Shown here: piece by piece, positions 35,444 through 44,139 of the stretch
How positions within the stretch are numbered: the stretch's first letter is position 1
How the letters are laid out: each line of letters starts with the position of its first letter
Assembly: GCF_000253255.1 (NCBI RefSeq)
Contig: NC_015580.1
Coordinates: 713,001-777,000 of the forward strand
Direction: 5' to 3'
Origin: Novosphingobium sp. PP1Y
GTDB lineage: Bacteria > Pseudomonadota > Alphaproteobacteria > Sphingomonadales > Sphingomonadaceae
DNA length: 64,000 bases
Position numbers and translations under genes: made by a program
The notes under the pieces: model-generated
Database searches by the model: none
Told to the model about the DNA's origin: nothing
Seen by the model: only the letters and a program-made list of their open reading frames with translations

Positions 35444-35577
35444 AAGGCATTGTAACTACCCCTAGACCTGCCCCCGGTCGGCGCGCTTCGCCGGTCGGGG
35501 GCTGGCTCATTTTCGGGCCCAGTCGTCCGCGGTTGAAAACGGATGTTCTTTCCGTAATTTGAGGGGCAATCGTACAA

Positions 35578-35605
35578 TGTCACTTCATCGTCATAGAAGT
35601 GTCAT
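35578..35605 (+). promoter_or_regulatory. Pho box of the pst operon
   Basis: TGTCAC (35578), CGTCAT (35589) and TGTCAT (35600) repeat at exact 11-bp intervals, the classic PhoB-binding arrangement, 49 bases before the pstS start. A possible -10 lies in the AATAG area near 35614-35620. Confidence 0.85.
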
Positions 35606-35653
35606 TGTACCCCAATAGGGGCGTCCCAGAATTGAAGCCCAAGGGGTATTGCC

Positions 35654-36700
35654 ATGCATTCTACCAAGACGTTCTTCGTTGCCGCCGTCTCTGCGATGGC
35701 TCTCACCGCTTGCGGCGGTTCGGGTGGGGCGGGCTCCGGCGCGCGTGACCAGATCAAGGCCGTCGGCTCGTCGACTGTCTATCCTTTCGCTACCGCAGTG
35801 GCCGAAGCCTACGCCAAGGCGACCGGCGAAAAGTCGCCCGTCATCGAATCGACCGGCACCGGTGCCGGCATGAAGCTGTTCTGCGCCGGCGTCGGCGCCC
35901 AGCACCCCGACATCGAGGACGCCTCGCGCCGGATGAAGAAGTCCGAGTACGAGATGTGCCAGAAGAACGGCGTGACCGACATCGTCGAAATCCAGGTCGG
36001 CATCGACGGCATTGCCTTCGCCGAAGCCAAGAACGGCCCGGGCATGAAGCTCACCCCGACCGACATCTACAAGGCGCTGGCCGCCGACCCGTTCGGCAAG
36101 CCCAACACCGCCAAGACCTGGAAGGACGTCAATCCTTCGCTCCCCGACGAACCGATCCTCGTCTACGGCCCGCCGTCGACCTCGGGCACGCGTGACGCAC
36201 TCAAGGAACTGATCCTTGAGGCCGGCTGCAAGACCGATCCGGCAATGGCCGCGCTCAAGGACAGCGACAAGGACAAGTACGAGGCGACCTGCCACGACAT
36301 CCGTGAAGACGGTCCCTACGTCGATGCCGGCGAGAACGACAACCTGATCGTCCAGAAGATCTCGCAGAACCCGAAGGCCATCGGCATCTTCGGCTACTCG
36401 TTCCTCGAAGAGAACGCCGACACCATCAAGGGCATTCCGATGTCCGATGTCGAGCCGACCTACGAGACGATCTCGAACTTCTCCTACCCCGGCGCCCGTC
36501 CGCTCTACATCTATGTCAAGAAGCAGCACCTCGCCCCGATCAAGGGCCTCAAGGGCTACGTCGAGGAGTGGACCAAGCACTGGGGACCCGATGGCGACCT
36601 CAAGGCGAAGGGCCTGATTGTCGCGCCGGAAGACGTGCGCGCCAAGAATGCCGAAGTCATCGCCAACATGACTCCGCTCGACCCCTCGGTCCTCAAGTAA
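35654..36700 (+). CDS. pstS: Phosphate-binding lipoprotein PstS
   Basis: A 348-residue substrate-binding protein of the high-affinity phosphate ABC transporter. It has a lipoprotein signal ending LTAC (lipidated Cys20), then IKAVGSSTVYPFATAVAEAY, the PstS-type phosphate loop, and STSGTRDALKELI. Inner-membrane anchoring of the periplasmic protein is likely. A Pho box is upstream and pstC begins 18 bases after the stop. It belongs to the longer form common in alphaproteobacteria. Confidence 0.96.
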   Translation: MHSTKTFFVAAVSAMALTACGGSGGAGSGARDQIKAVGSSTVYPFATAVAEAYAKATGEKSPVIESTGTGAGMKLFCAGVGAQHPDIEDASRRMKKSEYEMCQKNGVTDIVEIQVGIDGIAFAEAKNGPGMKLTPTDIYKALAADPFGKPNTAKTWKDVNPSLPDEPILVYGPPSTSGTRDALKELILEAGCKTDPAMAALKDSDKDKYEATCHDIREDGPYVDAGENDNLIVQKISQNPKAIGIFGYSFLEENADTIKGIPMSDVEPTYETISNFSYPGARPLYIYVKKQHLAPIKGLKGYVEEWTKHWGPDGDLKAKGLIVAPEDVRAKNAEVIANMTPLDPSVLK

Positions 36701-36718
36701 GCGTGTAAACGGCCAGAT

Positions 36719-38092
36719 ATGATCTTCACTGCAGTCCTGCTGGCCGTTTTCGGCCTTGGCCTCGTCGGCTGGTTTGCCGCGCGGGCCAGGGCCAGGCTGC
36801 TCTATACCGGCCGGGGATCGATGCATTCGATGCCCGGCTACCATGGCTGGCACATGGCGCTGTGGATCGTGGTCCCGGCGCTGCTTGCCTGGGGCGTGTG
36901 GTCGGCGATCATGCCGGGCCTGGTCGAAAGCGCGGTCCTGGCCGATCCGGCTGCGGCCCAGCTTCCGCCGGACGACATGAACCGTGCGGCAATCCTTGCC
37001 GATGCCCGTGCCATCGCCGCCAATCCCGATGCCGTCGCCTTCAACCCGCTGTCCAACGCCCTGGCCGAGCCGATGCGCGCAGCCCAGCAGCGCTTCGGAC
37101 TGATCGGAGCCCTGCTTGTCGTCATCGCGGCGCTGGCCGGCGGCGGCTATGGCTTCACCAAGATTCGTGCCGGCTTCAAGGCGCGCACGCAGGTTGAGCG
37201 CGCGGTTCTCGGGCTGCTGCTCGCCGCCTCGCTCATGGCGATCCTCACGACATTCGGCATCGTCGCTTCGCTGGTGTTCGAGGCTGGGCTGTTCTTCAAG
37301 GACGTCTCGCCCATCGCCTTCCTGACCGGTACCCACTGGGCGCCGGGCAATGCGGGCGGCACTGACCTTAACGACAATTTCGGCGCCGTGCCGCTGTTCT
37401 GGGGCACGATCTACATCGGCGCCGTCATCGCCATGCTGGTCGCCATCCCGCTCGGCCTGATGAGCGCGATCTACCTGACCCAGTACGCCTCGGGCCGCAT
37501 TCGCAAGATCCTCAAGCCCGTGCTTGAAATCCTCGCGGGCATTCCGACCGTCGTCTATGGCTACTTCGCCGCGCTGACGGTGGCACCGATTATCCGCGAC
37601 TTCGCAGGCTCGCTGGGCATGGCCAATCCCTCGACCGAGAGCGCGCTGGCCGCCGGCCTCGTGATGGGCGTGATGATCATTCCCTTCGTCTCCTCGATGG
37701 CGGACGATGCGCTGGCTGCGGTTCCCCGTGCCATGAGCGACGGTTCGCTCGCGCTGGGCGCCACCAAGTCGGAGACGATCAAGAGGGTGCTGCTGCCTGC
37801 CGCGCTGCCGGGCATCGTTGCCGGCGTGATGCTGGCGATCAGCCGTGCCATCGGCGAAACCATGATCGTGGTCATGGCCGCGGGTGCCGCCGCGCGACTT
37901 TCGGTCAATCCGTTCGATTCCATGACGACAGTGACCTACCAGATCGTCCAGCTGCTGACGGGCGACCAGGAATTCAACAGCCCCAAGACGCTTTCCGCCT
38001 TCGCGCTGGGCCTGGTGCTGTTCATCGTCACGCTGATCCTCAACATCATCGCCCTTCGGGTCGTGAAGCGTTTCCGGGAAGCATATGACTGA
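36719..38092 (+). CDS. pstC: Phosphate ABC permease PstC
   Basis: A 457-residue inner-membrane permease, longer than the roughly 320-residue E. coli protein because of a 150-residue N-terminal extension with extra hydrophobic segments. The transport domain includes LKPVLEILAGIPTVVYGY and the ABC-contact EAA-like loop DGSLALGATKSETIKRVLLP. The stop overlaps the pstA start by eight bases. It pairs with PstA to form the channel. Confidence 0.95.
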   Translation: MIFTAVLLAVFGLGLVGWFAARARARLLYTGRGSMHSMPGYHGWHMALWIVVPALLAWGVWSAIMPGLVESAVLADPAAAQLPPDDMNRAAILADARAIAANPDAVAFNPLSNALAEPMRAAQQRFGLIGALLVVIAALAGGGYGFTKIRAGFKARTQVERAVLGLLLAASLMAILTTFGIVASLVFEAGLFFKDVSPIAFLTGTHWAPGNAGGTDLNDNFGAVPLFWGTIYIGAVIAMLVAIPLGLMSAIYLTQYASGRIRKILKPVLEILAGIPTVVYGYFAALTVAPIIRDFAGSLGMANPSTESALAAGLVMGVMIIPFVSSMADDALAAVPRAMSDGSLALGATKSETIKRVLLPAALPGIVAGVMLAISRAIGETMIVVMAAGAAARLSVNPFDSMTTVTYQIVQLLTGDQEFNSPKTLSAFALGLVLFIVTLILNIIALRVVKRFREAYD

Positions 38093-38975
38093 CGCAGGCT
38101 GGCAATCGCCCGAGTTTACCCGGCGCCTGGCCAAGCGCCACGCGGCCGAGCGCCGGTTCAAGCGGCTCGGCTTCAGCGCCGTCGCCCTGAGCCTCGCCTT
38201 CCTGGCGCTGTTGCTCTTCATCATGCTGCGCAATGGTCTTGGCGGCATCGACTGGCAGTTCCTGTCCGGTTCGGATTCCACCAATGCCCATGTCGCGGGC
38301 GTCTGGGGCGCGACCAAGGGGTCGCTGCTGACGATGCTGGTCACCTTGCTGCTCTCGTTTCCGATGGGCGTGCTTGCTGCCGTCTATCTCGAGGAATTCG
38401 CGCCCAAGAACCGGCGCTGGGTGGAATGGGTCGAAGTCTCGATCAACAACCTGGCGGCGGTGCCGTCGATCATCTTCGGCCTGCTGGGCCTTGCCGTGTT
38501 CATCAACACGCTGGGCTTTCCGCGCTCCTCGCCGCTGGTCGGCGGCCTGACGCTCGCGCTGATGACGATGCCGGTCATCGTCATCTCGGGCCGCAACGCG
38601 ATCAAGGCCGTGCCCCCGTCGATCCGCGATGCCGCGCTGGCGATCGGCGCAAGCAAGGTGCAGACCGTGTTCCACCACGTGCTGCCGCTGGCCCTGCCGG
38701 GCATCCTGACCGGCACGATCATCGGCATGGCCCGCGCGCTGGGTGAAACCGCGCCGCTGCTGATGATCGGCATGCGCGCCTTCGTCGCCACGCCGCCGGG
38801 TGGGGTAACCGACCCTTCCAGCGTGCTGCCGATGCAGATTTTCCTGTGGTCGGACGAAATCGACAAGGCCTTCGTCCAGAACACTTCCGCCGCCATCATC
38901 GTCCTGCTGGTCTTCCTGCTGGCGATGAACGGCCTTGCGATCTACCTTCGAAACAAGTTCGAAGTCCGCTGGTAG
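38085..38975 (+). CDS. pstA: Phosphate ABC permease PstA
   Basis: A 296-residue permease with about six hydrophobic segments. The periplasmic-facing SINNLAAVPSIIFGLLGLA is typical of PstA, and the coupling loop is RDAALAIGASKVQTVFHHVLP. The ATG lies inside the end of pstC, with GGGAAG upstream. PstB follows after four bases. Confidence 0.95.
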   Translation: MTDAGWQSPEFTRRLAKRHAAERRFKRLGFSAVALSLAFLALLLFIMLRNGLGGIDWQFLSGSDSTNAHVAGVWGATKGSLLTMLVTLLLSFPMGVLAAVYLEEFAPKNRRWVEWVEVSINNLAAVPSIIFGLLGLAVFINTLGFPRSSPLVGGLTLALMTMPVIVISGRNAIKAVPPSIRDAALAIGASKVQTVFHHVLPLALPGILTGTIIGMARALGETAPLLMIGMRAFVATPPGGVTDPSSVLPMQIFLWSDEIDKAFVQNTSAAIIVLLVFLLAMNGLAIYLRNKFEVRW

Positions 38976-38979
38976 GGAC

Positions 38980-39741
38980 ATGACCGAAACCAAGCTTACA
39001 GCCCGCAACGTCGACGTTTACTATGGTCAGAAGAAGGCCATCGACAACGTCTCTATCGATATCGACAACGGTCTCGTCACGGCATTCATCGGCCCTTCGG
39101 GCTGCGGCAAGTCGACCTTCCTGCGTTCGCTGAACCGCATGAACGACACGATTGCCGATGCCCGCGTGACCGGCGAGATCCTGCTTGACGGCGAGGACAT
39201 CTACGCCGCGTCGATGGATCCGGTCGCCTTGCGCGCCCGCGTCGGCATGGTGTTCCAGAAGCCGAACCCGTTCCCCAAGTCGATCTACGAGAACATCGCC
39301 TACGGCCCGCGCATCCATGGCCTCGCCTCGAACAAGGCCGACATGGACGTGGTGATCGAGCGTTCGCTGACCAAGGCCGGCCTGTGGGACGAAGTGAAGG
39401 ACCGCCTGCACGATGCCGGCACCGCGCTTTCGGGCGGCCAGCAGCAGCGCCTGTGCATCGCGCGCGCCATCGCGGTCAGCCCCGAGGTGATCCTGATGGA
39501 CGAACCGTGCTCGGCGCTGGACCCGATCGCGACGGCGAAGATCGAGGAGCTCATCGACGAGCTCAAGGAGAACTACGCGATCGTCATCGTGACGCACTCG
39601 ATGCAGCAGGCCGCGCGCGTTTCGCAGCGCACCGCTTTCTTCCACCTTGGCAACCTTGTGGAGTATGGTGAGACCGACCAGGTCTTCACCAACCCGCGCG
39701 AGGAAAAGACCAAGGACTACATTACCGGCCGCTACGGCTGA
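38980..39741 (+). CDS. pstB: Phosphate ABC ATPase PstB
   Basis: A 253-residue ATPase driving Pst uptake. Walker A is GPSGCGKSTF, the signature is LSGGQQQRLCIARA, Walker B is VILMDEPCSALDP and the switch His lies in IVIVTHSMQQAARV. The chosen ATG (MTETKLTAR) has a GGTAGGGA site; the frame is open 15 codons further back into pstA. It also takes part in signalling to PhoR in other bacteria. Confidence 0.97.
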   Translation: MTETKLTARNVDVYYGQKKAIDNVSIDIDNGLVTAFIGPSGCGKSTFLRSLNRMNDTIADARVTGEILLDGEDIYAASMDPVALRARVGMVFQKPNPFPKSIYENIAYGPRIHGLASNKADMDVVIERSLTKAGLWDEVKDRLHDAGTALSGGQQQRLCIARAIAVSPEVILMDEPCSALDPIATAKIEELIDELKENYAIVIVTHSMQQAARVSQRTAFFHLGNLVEYGETDQVFTNPREEKTKDYITGRYG

Positions 39742-39754
39742 CAAGGAAATAGCC

Positions 39755-40450
39755 ATGGTTGACCATACCGTTAAGGCCTTTGACTCCGAGATCGGACAGC
39801 TGCGTGGCCTCGTCGCCGAAATGGGCGGACTGGCAGAAGTGGCGATCCGCGATGCGATCCAGGCGCTGACCAATCACGACGAGGAACTCGCCGGGCAGGT
39901 CGTCGCCGCCGATGCCAAGCTCGACGCGCTCGAGGCGGAAGTGGACCGTCTCGCGGTGCGCACGATCGCCCTGCGCGCGCCGATGGCGGACGATCTTCGC
40001 GACGTCATCGCCGCGCTCAAGATCTCCGGCGTGATCGAGCGCATCGGCGACTATGCCAAGAACATCGCCAAGCGCGTCAATGCGCTCGACGGGCGCAACA
40101 AGGTCGAGCCGATCACGCTCGTACCGGCGATGGCCGAGATCGCCGAGGGCATGGTTCGCGACGTGCTCAACGCCTACGGCTCGCGCGATGCCGCGCTTGC
40201 AGTCGAAGTCATCCGCCGCGACCAGAAGCTGGACCAGTTCTACAACACGTTGTTCCGATCGCTGTTGACGCACATGATGGAAAGCCCCTCGACCATCACC
40301 GTGGCGACGCAGCTGCTCTTCATCGCCCGCAACCTGGAACGCATCGGCGATCATGCGACCAATGTCGCCGAAATGGTCTACTACGCCGCGACCGGCGAAT
40401 ATTGCACCGAGCGCGACAGCCAGACCGATGACACAGGGGCTCCCGAATGA
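39755..40450 (+). CDS. phoU: Phosphate signalling protein PhoU
   Basis: A 231-residue two-repeat helical protein. Each half carries the metal-binding motif: VIERIGDYAKNIAKR in the first and ARNLERIGDHATNVAE in the second. PhoU links Pst to PhoR and keeps the regulon off when phosphate is plentiful. AAGGAAA precedes the ATG, and the stop overlaps the phoB start by four bases. Confidence 0.96.
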   Translation: MVDHTVKAFDSEIGQLRGLVAEMGGLAEVAIRDAIQALTNHDEELAGQVVAADAKLDALEAEVDRLAVRTIALRAPMADDLRDVIAALKISGVIERIGDYAKNIAKRVNALDGRNKVEPITLVPAMAEIAEGMVRDVLNAYGSRDAALAVEVIRRDQKLDQFYNTLFRSLLTHMMESPSTITVATQLLFIARNLERIGDHATNVAEMVYYAATGEYCTERDSQTDDTGAPE

Positions 40451-41133
40451 ACCCGAATGTCCTTGTCGTCGAAGACGACCGCGCGCTTTGCGAACTGCTG
40501 ACCTGGAACCTCAGCGCCGAAGGCTATGAGGTGCGCAGCACCGGCGACGGCGAGGAAGCGCTCCTGCTTGTGCAGGAACAGGCGCCCGATGCCATCGTGC
40601 TCGACTGGATGATCGAGAACGTGCCGGGCATCGAAGTCTGCCGCCAGTTGCGCAAGGACAAGGAAACCGCGCAGATCCCGATCCTCATGCTGACCGCGCG
40701 CGGCGAGGAAGAGGATATGATCCGCGGCCTCAAGACCGGAGCCGACGACTACGTCACCAAGCCGTTCAGCCCGCGCGAACTGCTGGCCCGGATCGAGGCG
40801 CTGCTGCGTCGCTCGCGGCCTTCGCTGGCCGGTAGCGTGCTGCAGTGGGGCGACATCGAACTCGATGCCACCTCCCACCGCGTCCGCCGTGGCGGTGAGC
40901 CGCTGCACCTCGGTCCCACCGAGTTCCGCTTGCTGCGCTACTTCATGGAGCGGCCCAATCGCGTCGTGTCGCGCCAGCAGATCCTCGACGGCGTATGGGG
41001 CATGGATTCCGACATCGACGAACGTACTGTCGACGTTCACATCCGCCGCCTGCGCAAGGCGATCAACCGCCCCGGCGAGACCGACCCGATCCGCACCGTC
41101 CGCGCGGCGGGCTATGCGATGGACGTCAACTGA
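40447..41133 (+). CDS. phoB: Phosphate response regulator PhoB
   Basis: A 228-residue OmpR-type regulator. The receiver is complete: acidic pair in VVEDDRAL, phospho-acceptor Asp53 in IVLDWMIENVPG, Thr in MLTARGEEED and Lys in YVTKPFSPREL. The C-terminal winged helix has GPTEFRLLRYFMERPNRVVSRQ (recognition region DERTVDVHIRRLRKAI). It should bind the Pho boxes mapped in this window. It is coupled to phoU by ATGA overlap. Confidence 0.97.
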   Translation: MNPNVLVVEDDRALCELLTWNLSAEGYEVRSTGDGEEALLLVQEQAPDAIVLDWMIENVPGIEVCRQLRKDKETAQIPILMLTARGEEEDMIRGLKTGADDYVTKPFSPRELLARIEALLRRSRPSLAGSVLQWGDIELDATSHRVRRGGEPLHLGPTEFRLLRYFMERPNRVVSRQQILDGVWGMDSDIDERTVDVHIRRLRKAINRPGETDPIRTVRAAGYAMDVN

Positions 41134-41152
41134 CGCCGATCCGGTGAGGCGA

Positions 41153-41180
41153 GGGGCCAGCGCTGGAATTGCGCGGCCCC
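41153..41180 (+). terminator. Possible terminator of the pst-phoB operon
   Basis: GGGGCC (41153-41158) pairs with GGCCCC (41175-41180), with additional GCG/CGC pairing inside, 20 bases after the phoB stop. The tail is pyrimidine-rich (CTTCTTGCTCTCTTG) without a pure T-run, so termination is plausible but not certain. Confidence 0.45.
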
Positions 41181-41310
41181 GGCTTCTTGCTCTCTTGCTC
41201 ACGGCGAAGCGGGCAACCCGCCCAGCTGCAACTCACACCCGGCTCAGGCTGAGCTTGTCGCCGCCCGTGCAGGTGGCGTGCCTATTCTGTTCAATCTTCG
41301 ACGCGGCTGC

Positions 41311-42381
41311 TCAGGCGGCCGACAGCAGGTCGCGTTCGGCGTCGTCGGCCGCAGTCGAGATAGCGCTCAGGAACTGGTCGGTTGCGCGTTCCCACGAATA
41401 GAGTTCACCGAGCCGCGCCGCATCCTCGCGGCCGACCGTCAGGGCGCGGGTGATCGCGCAGGCGAGCGAATCGTCGACGGCTCCCGCCGGGCGCGGCAGA
41501 CGGGCTTCCACGCCGCAACCGTCGCGCCCGAGAATGTCGACAGGGCCGGTAACCGGAAAGGCCGCGACCGGTGTGCTGCAGGCCAGCGCCTCGATCACCA
41601 CGAGCCCGAAAGTGTCGGTGAGGCTGGGAAACACGAAGCAGTCGGCGGCGCGGTAGGCGCTCGCCAGTTCCTCGCCCGAAAGCGCGCCGAGGAAATGAAC
41701 ATGCGGATAGCGCCGGCGCAGGCTTTCGAGCGCCGGACCGTCGCCGACCACGACCTTGCTGCCCGTCACATCGGCATCGAGGAAGGCTTCCAGGTTCTTT
41801 TCCGGCGCGACGCGGCCGACGTTGAGCAGGACCGGGCCGGGCAGGGCGCGCATGGCCGGATGGCGCGCGCCCTGGGGTGTGAATAGCTGCTGGTCGATGC
41901 CGCGGCTCCAGCGCCGCGTATGGCTGATGCCGCGCGATGCCAGCTCCCGGGCAAAGCTGCAGGTGGAGACGAGTACGGCGCGGCTCGGCGCATGGAAGCG
42001 CTGCATGATCGGCCAGAAGCGTTCCGCGCTGATCCCGGTGCGCACTGCGGCATATTCGGGAAAGCGGGTGTGGAACGCCGATGTGAACGGCACCCCGCGC
42101 GACAGGCACCAGCCGCGTGCGGCCCAGCCGATCGGGCCTTCGGTCGCGATGTGGACGATGTCGGGCCGGGTCCGGTCAAGCATCCGGCGCACCCCGAAGC
42201 GCGGCGCCATGGCGAGCCGGATCGAGGCATAGCCGGGCATCGGCAGGGTCAGGAAGTGTTCGGGTGTGACCCGGTCGACTTCGTGCCCCCGGCGCTGCAG
42301 CTCGTCGAGCGTCGCCGCGAGCGAGCGGACGACGCCGTTGACTTGCGGAAGCCAGGCGTCGGTCGCGAGCGTCAGCCTCAC
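41311..42381 (-). CDS. GT4 glycosyltransferase (Agt/SQD2-like)
   Basis: A 356-residue glycosyltransferase of family 4. The N-terminal fold begins LATDAWLPQVNGVVRSLA, and the nucleotide-sugar motif FPSLTDTFGLVVIEALA lies near residues 250-266. GTG start overlaps the metallophosphoesterase stop (GTGA). Agt/SQD2-like enzymes glycosylate diacylglycerol, and in phosphate-starved marine bacteria such a gene pairs with plcP. With the Pho box before its partner and phoB next door, synthesis of phosphorus-free glycolipids is the likely role. Sugar specificity is not readable. Confidence 0.82.
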   Translation of the reverse strand: MRLTLATDAWLPQVNGVVRSLAATLDELQRRGHEVDRVTPEHFLTLPMPGYASIRLAMAPRFGVRRMLDRTRPDIVHIATEGPIGWAARGWCLSRGVPFTSAFHTRFPEYAAVRTGISAERFWPIMQRFHAPSRAVLVSTCSFARELASRGISHTRRWSRGIDQQLFTPQGARHPAMRALPGPVLLNVGRVAPEKNLEAFLDADVTGSKVVVGDGPALESLRRRYPHVHFLGALSGEELASAYRAADCFVFPSLTDTFGLVVIEALACSTPVAAFPVTGPVDILGRDGCGVEARLPRPAGAVDDSLACAITRALTVGREDAARLGELYSWERATDQFLSAISTAADDAERDLLSAA

Positions 42382-43283
42382 GCGCCGACCCTGGCCGTAC
42401 TTTCCGCGGGGGCAGCCGCCCCGGCAGGGGTGGCTACAGGGGCTGCCTGGTCGTGGCCGCCGGTTTCCGCGATCCAGTCGATGATCGCGATTTCGCCGGA
42501 GAGGCTCTCGGCCAGCGCCGTGCAGCTTTCGACCCAGTCACCGTCGTTGTAATAGGTGATGCCGCCGAACTGGCGGATCTCGGCGCAGTGGATATGGCCG
42601 CAGACAACGCCGTCGAAGCCGCGGTTGATCGCCTCGCTCGCCACCGCTTCCTCGTAGCTGCACACGTACTGGACCGCGTTCTTGACCTTCTTCTTCATGT
42701 AGGCGGAAAGCGACCAGTACGGCATCTTCAGGCGCCGGCGCACGGCGTTGAAGGCGATGTTGGCGCGCAGCAGCATGCCGTATGCCTTGTCACCCAGGAA
42801 GGCGAGCCACTTGTGGTAGAGCACGACGCCGTCGAAGGCATCGCCGTGGGTCACCAGCAGGCGGCGCCCGTCGAGCGTCTCGTGCACCGCTTCCAGCACC
42901 AGTTCGACGCCGCCGAAGGTCAGACCGGCATAGTCGCGCAGCATTTCGTCGTGGTTGCCGGCAATGAAGACGACGCGGGTGCCCCGGTGCGCCATCTTGA
43001 GGATGCGGCGGATCACTTCGTTGTGGGCATCGGGCCAGTACCAGCCCTTGCGCAGCCGCCAGCCGTCGACGATGTCGCCGACCAGATAGAGCGTCTGGCA
43101 TTCCACCGAACGCAGGAAGTCCACCAGCATCGCGGCATTGCAACCGCGCGTGCCCAGGTGAACGTCGGAAATCCAGATGGTGCGATACTTGCGCTTGGGC
43201 CGAAAGCCCTTCGGGTCCGGCAAGTCGAGCCAGGCCGGAATCTTGCCGCTACGTTCGAGAAGACTGTCGACATCGGTCCGCAT
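42378..43283 (-). CDS. plcP: PlcP-like metallophosphoesterase (lipid remodelling)
   Basis: A 301-residue calcineurin-like phosphoesterase of the LpxH/PlcP group. All metal motifs are present: DVHLG (Asp40, His42), GDIVDGW (Asp70), GNHDE (Asn110, His111), THGDAF (His146) and GHIHCAE (His230, His232). PlcP enzymes release diacylglycerol from phospholipids under phosphate stress. The ATG at 43283 with GGGGGAAG upstream is preferred; the ATG 42 bases further up would lie at the expected transcription start. A UDP-diacylglucosamine hydrolase (LpxH-type) role is the alternative. The C-terminal 30 residues are Ala/Pro-rich. Confidence 0.82.
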   Translation of the reverse strand: MRTDVDSLLERSGKIPAWLDLPDPKGFRPKRKYRTIWISDVHLGTRGCNAAMLVDFLRSVECQTLYLVGDIVDGWRLRKGWYWPDAHNEVIRRILKMAHRGTRVVFIAGNHDEMLRDYAGLTFGGVELVLEAVHETLDGRRLLVTHGDAFDGVVLYHKWLAFLGDKAYGMLLRANIAFNAVRRRLKMPYWSLSAYMKKKVKNAVQYVCSYEEAVASEAINRGFDGVVCGHIHCAEIRQFGGITYYNDGDWVESCTALAESLSGEIAIIDWIAETGGHDQAAPVATPAGAAAPAESTARVGA

Positions 43284-43342
43284 CAGAATGCTTCCCCCGG
43301 TTGTTACCGATGATTTTCTTCGCATTTTCCGGTTGCGCGGGC

Positions 43343-43370
43343 GTGACGGTTGCGGGTCAGTTTGATGACA
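43343..43370 (-). promoter_or_regulatory. Pho box of plcP-glycosyltransferase pair
   Basis: Read leftward: TGTCAT (43370-43365), a degenerate TGACCC, then CGTCAC (43348-43343), at 11-bp steps. It lies 60 bases before the chosen plcP start. The middle copy is weak, so confidence is lower than for pstS. Confidence 0.6.
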
Positions 43371-43389
43371 GCGCCAGTTTTCACGCGCT

Positions 43390-43417
43390 TGTCATCGATA
43401 TGTCACCCGTTCGTCAC
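43390..43417 (+). promoter_or_regulatory. Pho box of the second response regulator
   Basis: TGTCAT (43390), TGTCAC (43401) and CGTCAC (43412) at exact 11-bp spacing point rightward, 45 bases before the regulator start. With the leftward box next to it, the region is a double PhoB-controlled divergent promoter. Confidence 0.8.
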
Positions 43418-43461
43418 ACTAGAGCGGCACTAACCCCAACGTATTGACAAGGCAGGGGGCA

Positions 43462-44136
43462 ATGCGGCGCATCGACATTCTATTGGCAAGCGAACTGACC
43501 GGAGGGCTGGCGCCTTTCCGGCACGACGACTTCGAGGTCGTCCTGCATCGCTGGACCGATTTTGCCGAACTGCCGCTGATCGAAGGCGCGCTCTGGATCT
43601 TCATCGACTGGGTCCTGCCCGAGATGTCGGGTCTGGAGCTGTGCCGGCGGCTGCGTGCAGATGCGATCACCTCGCACGCGCATGTCACCATCGTGCTTGA
43701 GGAAGACAACGTCGAGGACCGCAAGCGCGCGCTGCGCATGGGCGCGGACGACTACATGGTCGGCCCGCTCACCCGCAATGCGCTGCTCGACCGGGTTCTG
43801 GGCGCGAGCCTGAGCGAACAGGACAGCGCCGGAATCCGGATTGTCGCGCAAGGGGACCTGACCGTCGATCTTGCCGCATTCCAGGCCCGCTGGCAGGGCA
43901 AGCCGATCTCGCTGATGCCCAACGAACTGCGCCTGCTGCGTTACTTCATCGAGCATCCCGGCCGGGTCTTCACCCGCACGCAGCTCATCGCCGCGCTGGG
44001 CAAGCAGGAACCGCCGGTGGACGAACGCACCGTCGATGTCTGGATCGGGCGCCTGCGCCGGGCCCTCAAGGGCGTGGGCGCAGGCAATCCTTTGCGCACG
44101 GTGCGCTCGCTCGGCTACGTCTTCGATACGCTCTGA
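43462..44136 (+). CDS. PhoB-like regulator with degenerate receiver
   Basis: A 224-residue OmpR/PhoB-class protein. The DNA-binding half is normal (PNELRLLRYFIEHPGRVFTR and DERTVDVWIGRLRRALK). The receiver keeps an Asp (Asp49 in FIDWVLPEMSG), but the N-terminal acidic pair reads LASEL, the switch Thr is replaced in TIVLEEDN, and the conserved Lys is missing (YMVGPLTR for YVTKPF). Normal phosphorylation switching is thus unlikely. ATG at 43462 follows AGGCAGGGGGC; a TTG 18 bases up is an alternative. With a Pho box it would be a second-tier regulator made under phosphate starvation. No kinase is adjacent. Confidence 0.85.
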   Translation: MRRIDILLASELTGGLAPFRHDDFEVVLHRWTDFAELPLIEGALWIFIDWVLPEMSGLELCRRLRADAITSHAHVTIVLEEDNVEDRKRALRMGADDYMVGPLTRNALLDRVLGASLSEQDSAGIRIVAQGDLTVDLAAFQARWQGKPISLMPNELRLLRYFIEHPGRVFTRTQLIAALGKQEPPVDERTVDVWIGRLRRALKGVGAGNPLRTVRSLGYVFDTL

Positions 44137-44139
44137 GGC

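Noticed and set aside
35591..38344. 917-codon frame antisense to pstS-pstC
   Set aside because: Antisense shadow of two certain genes with no domain of its own.
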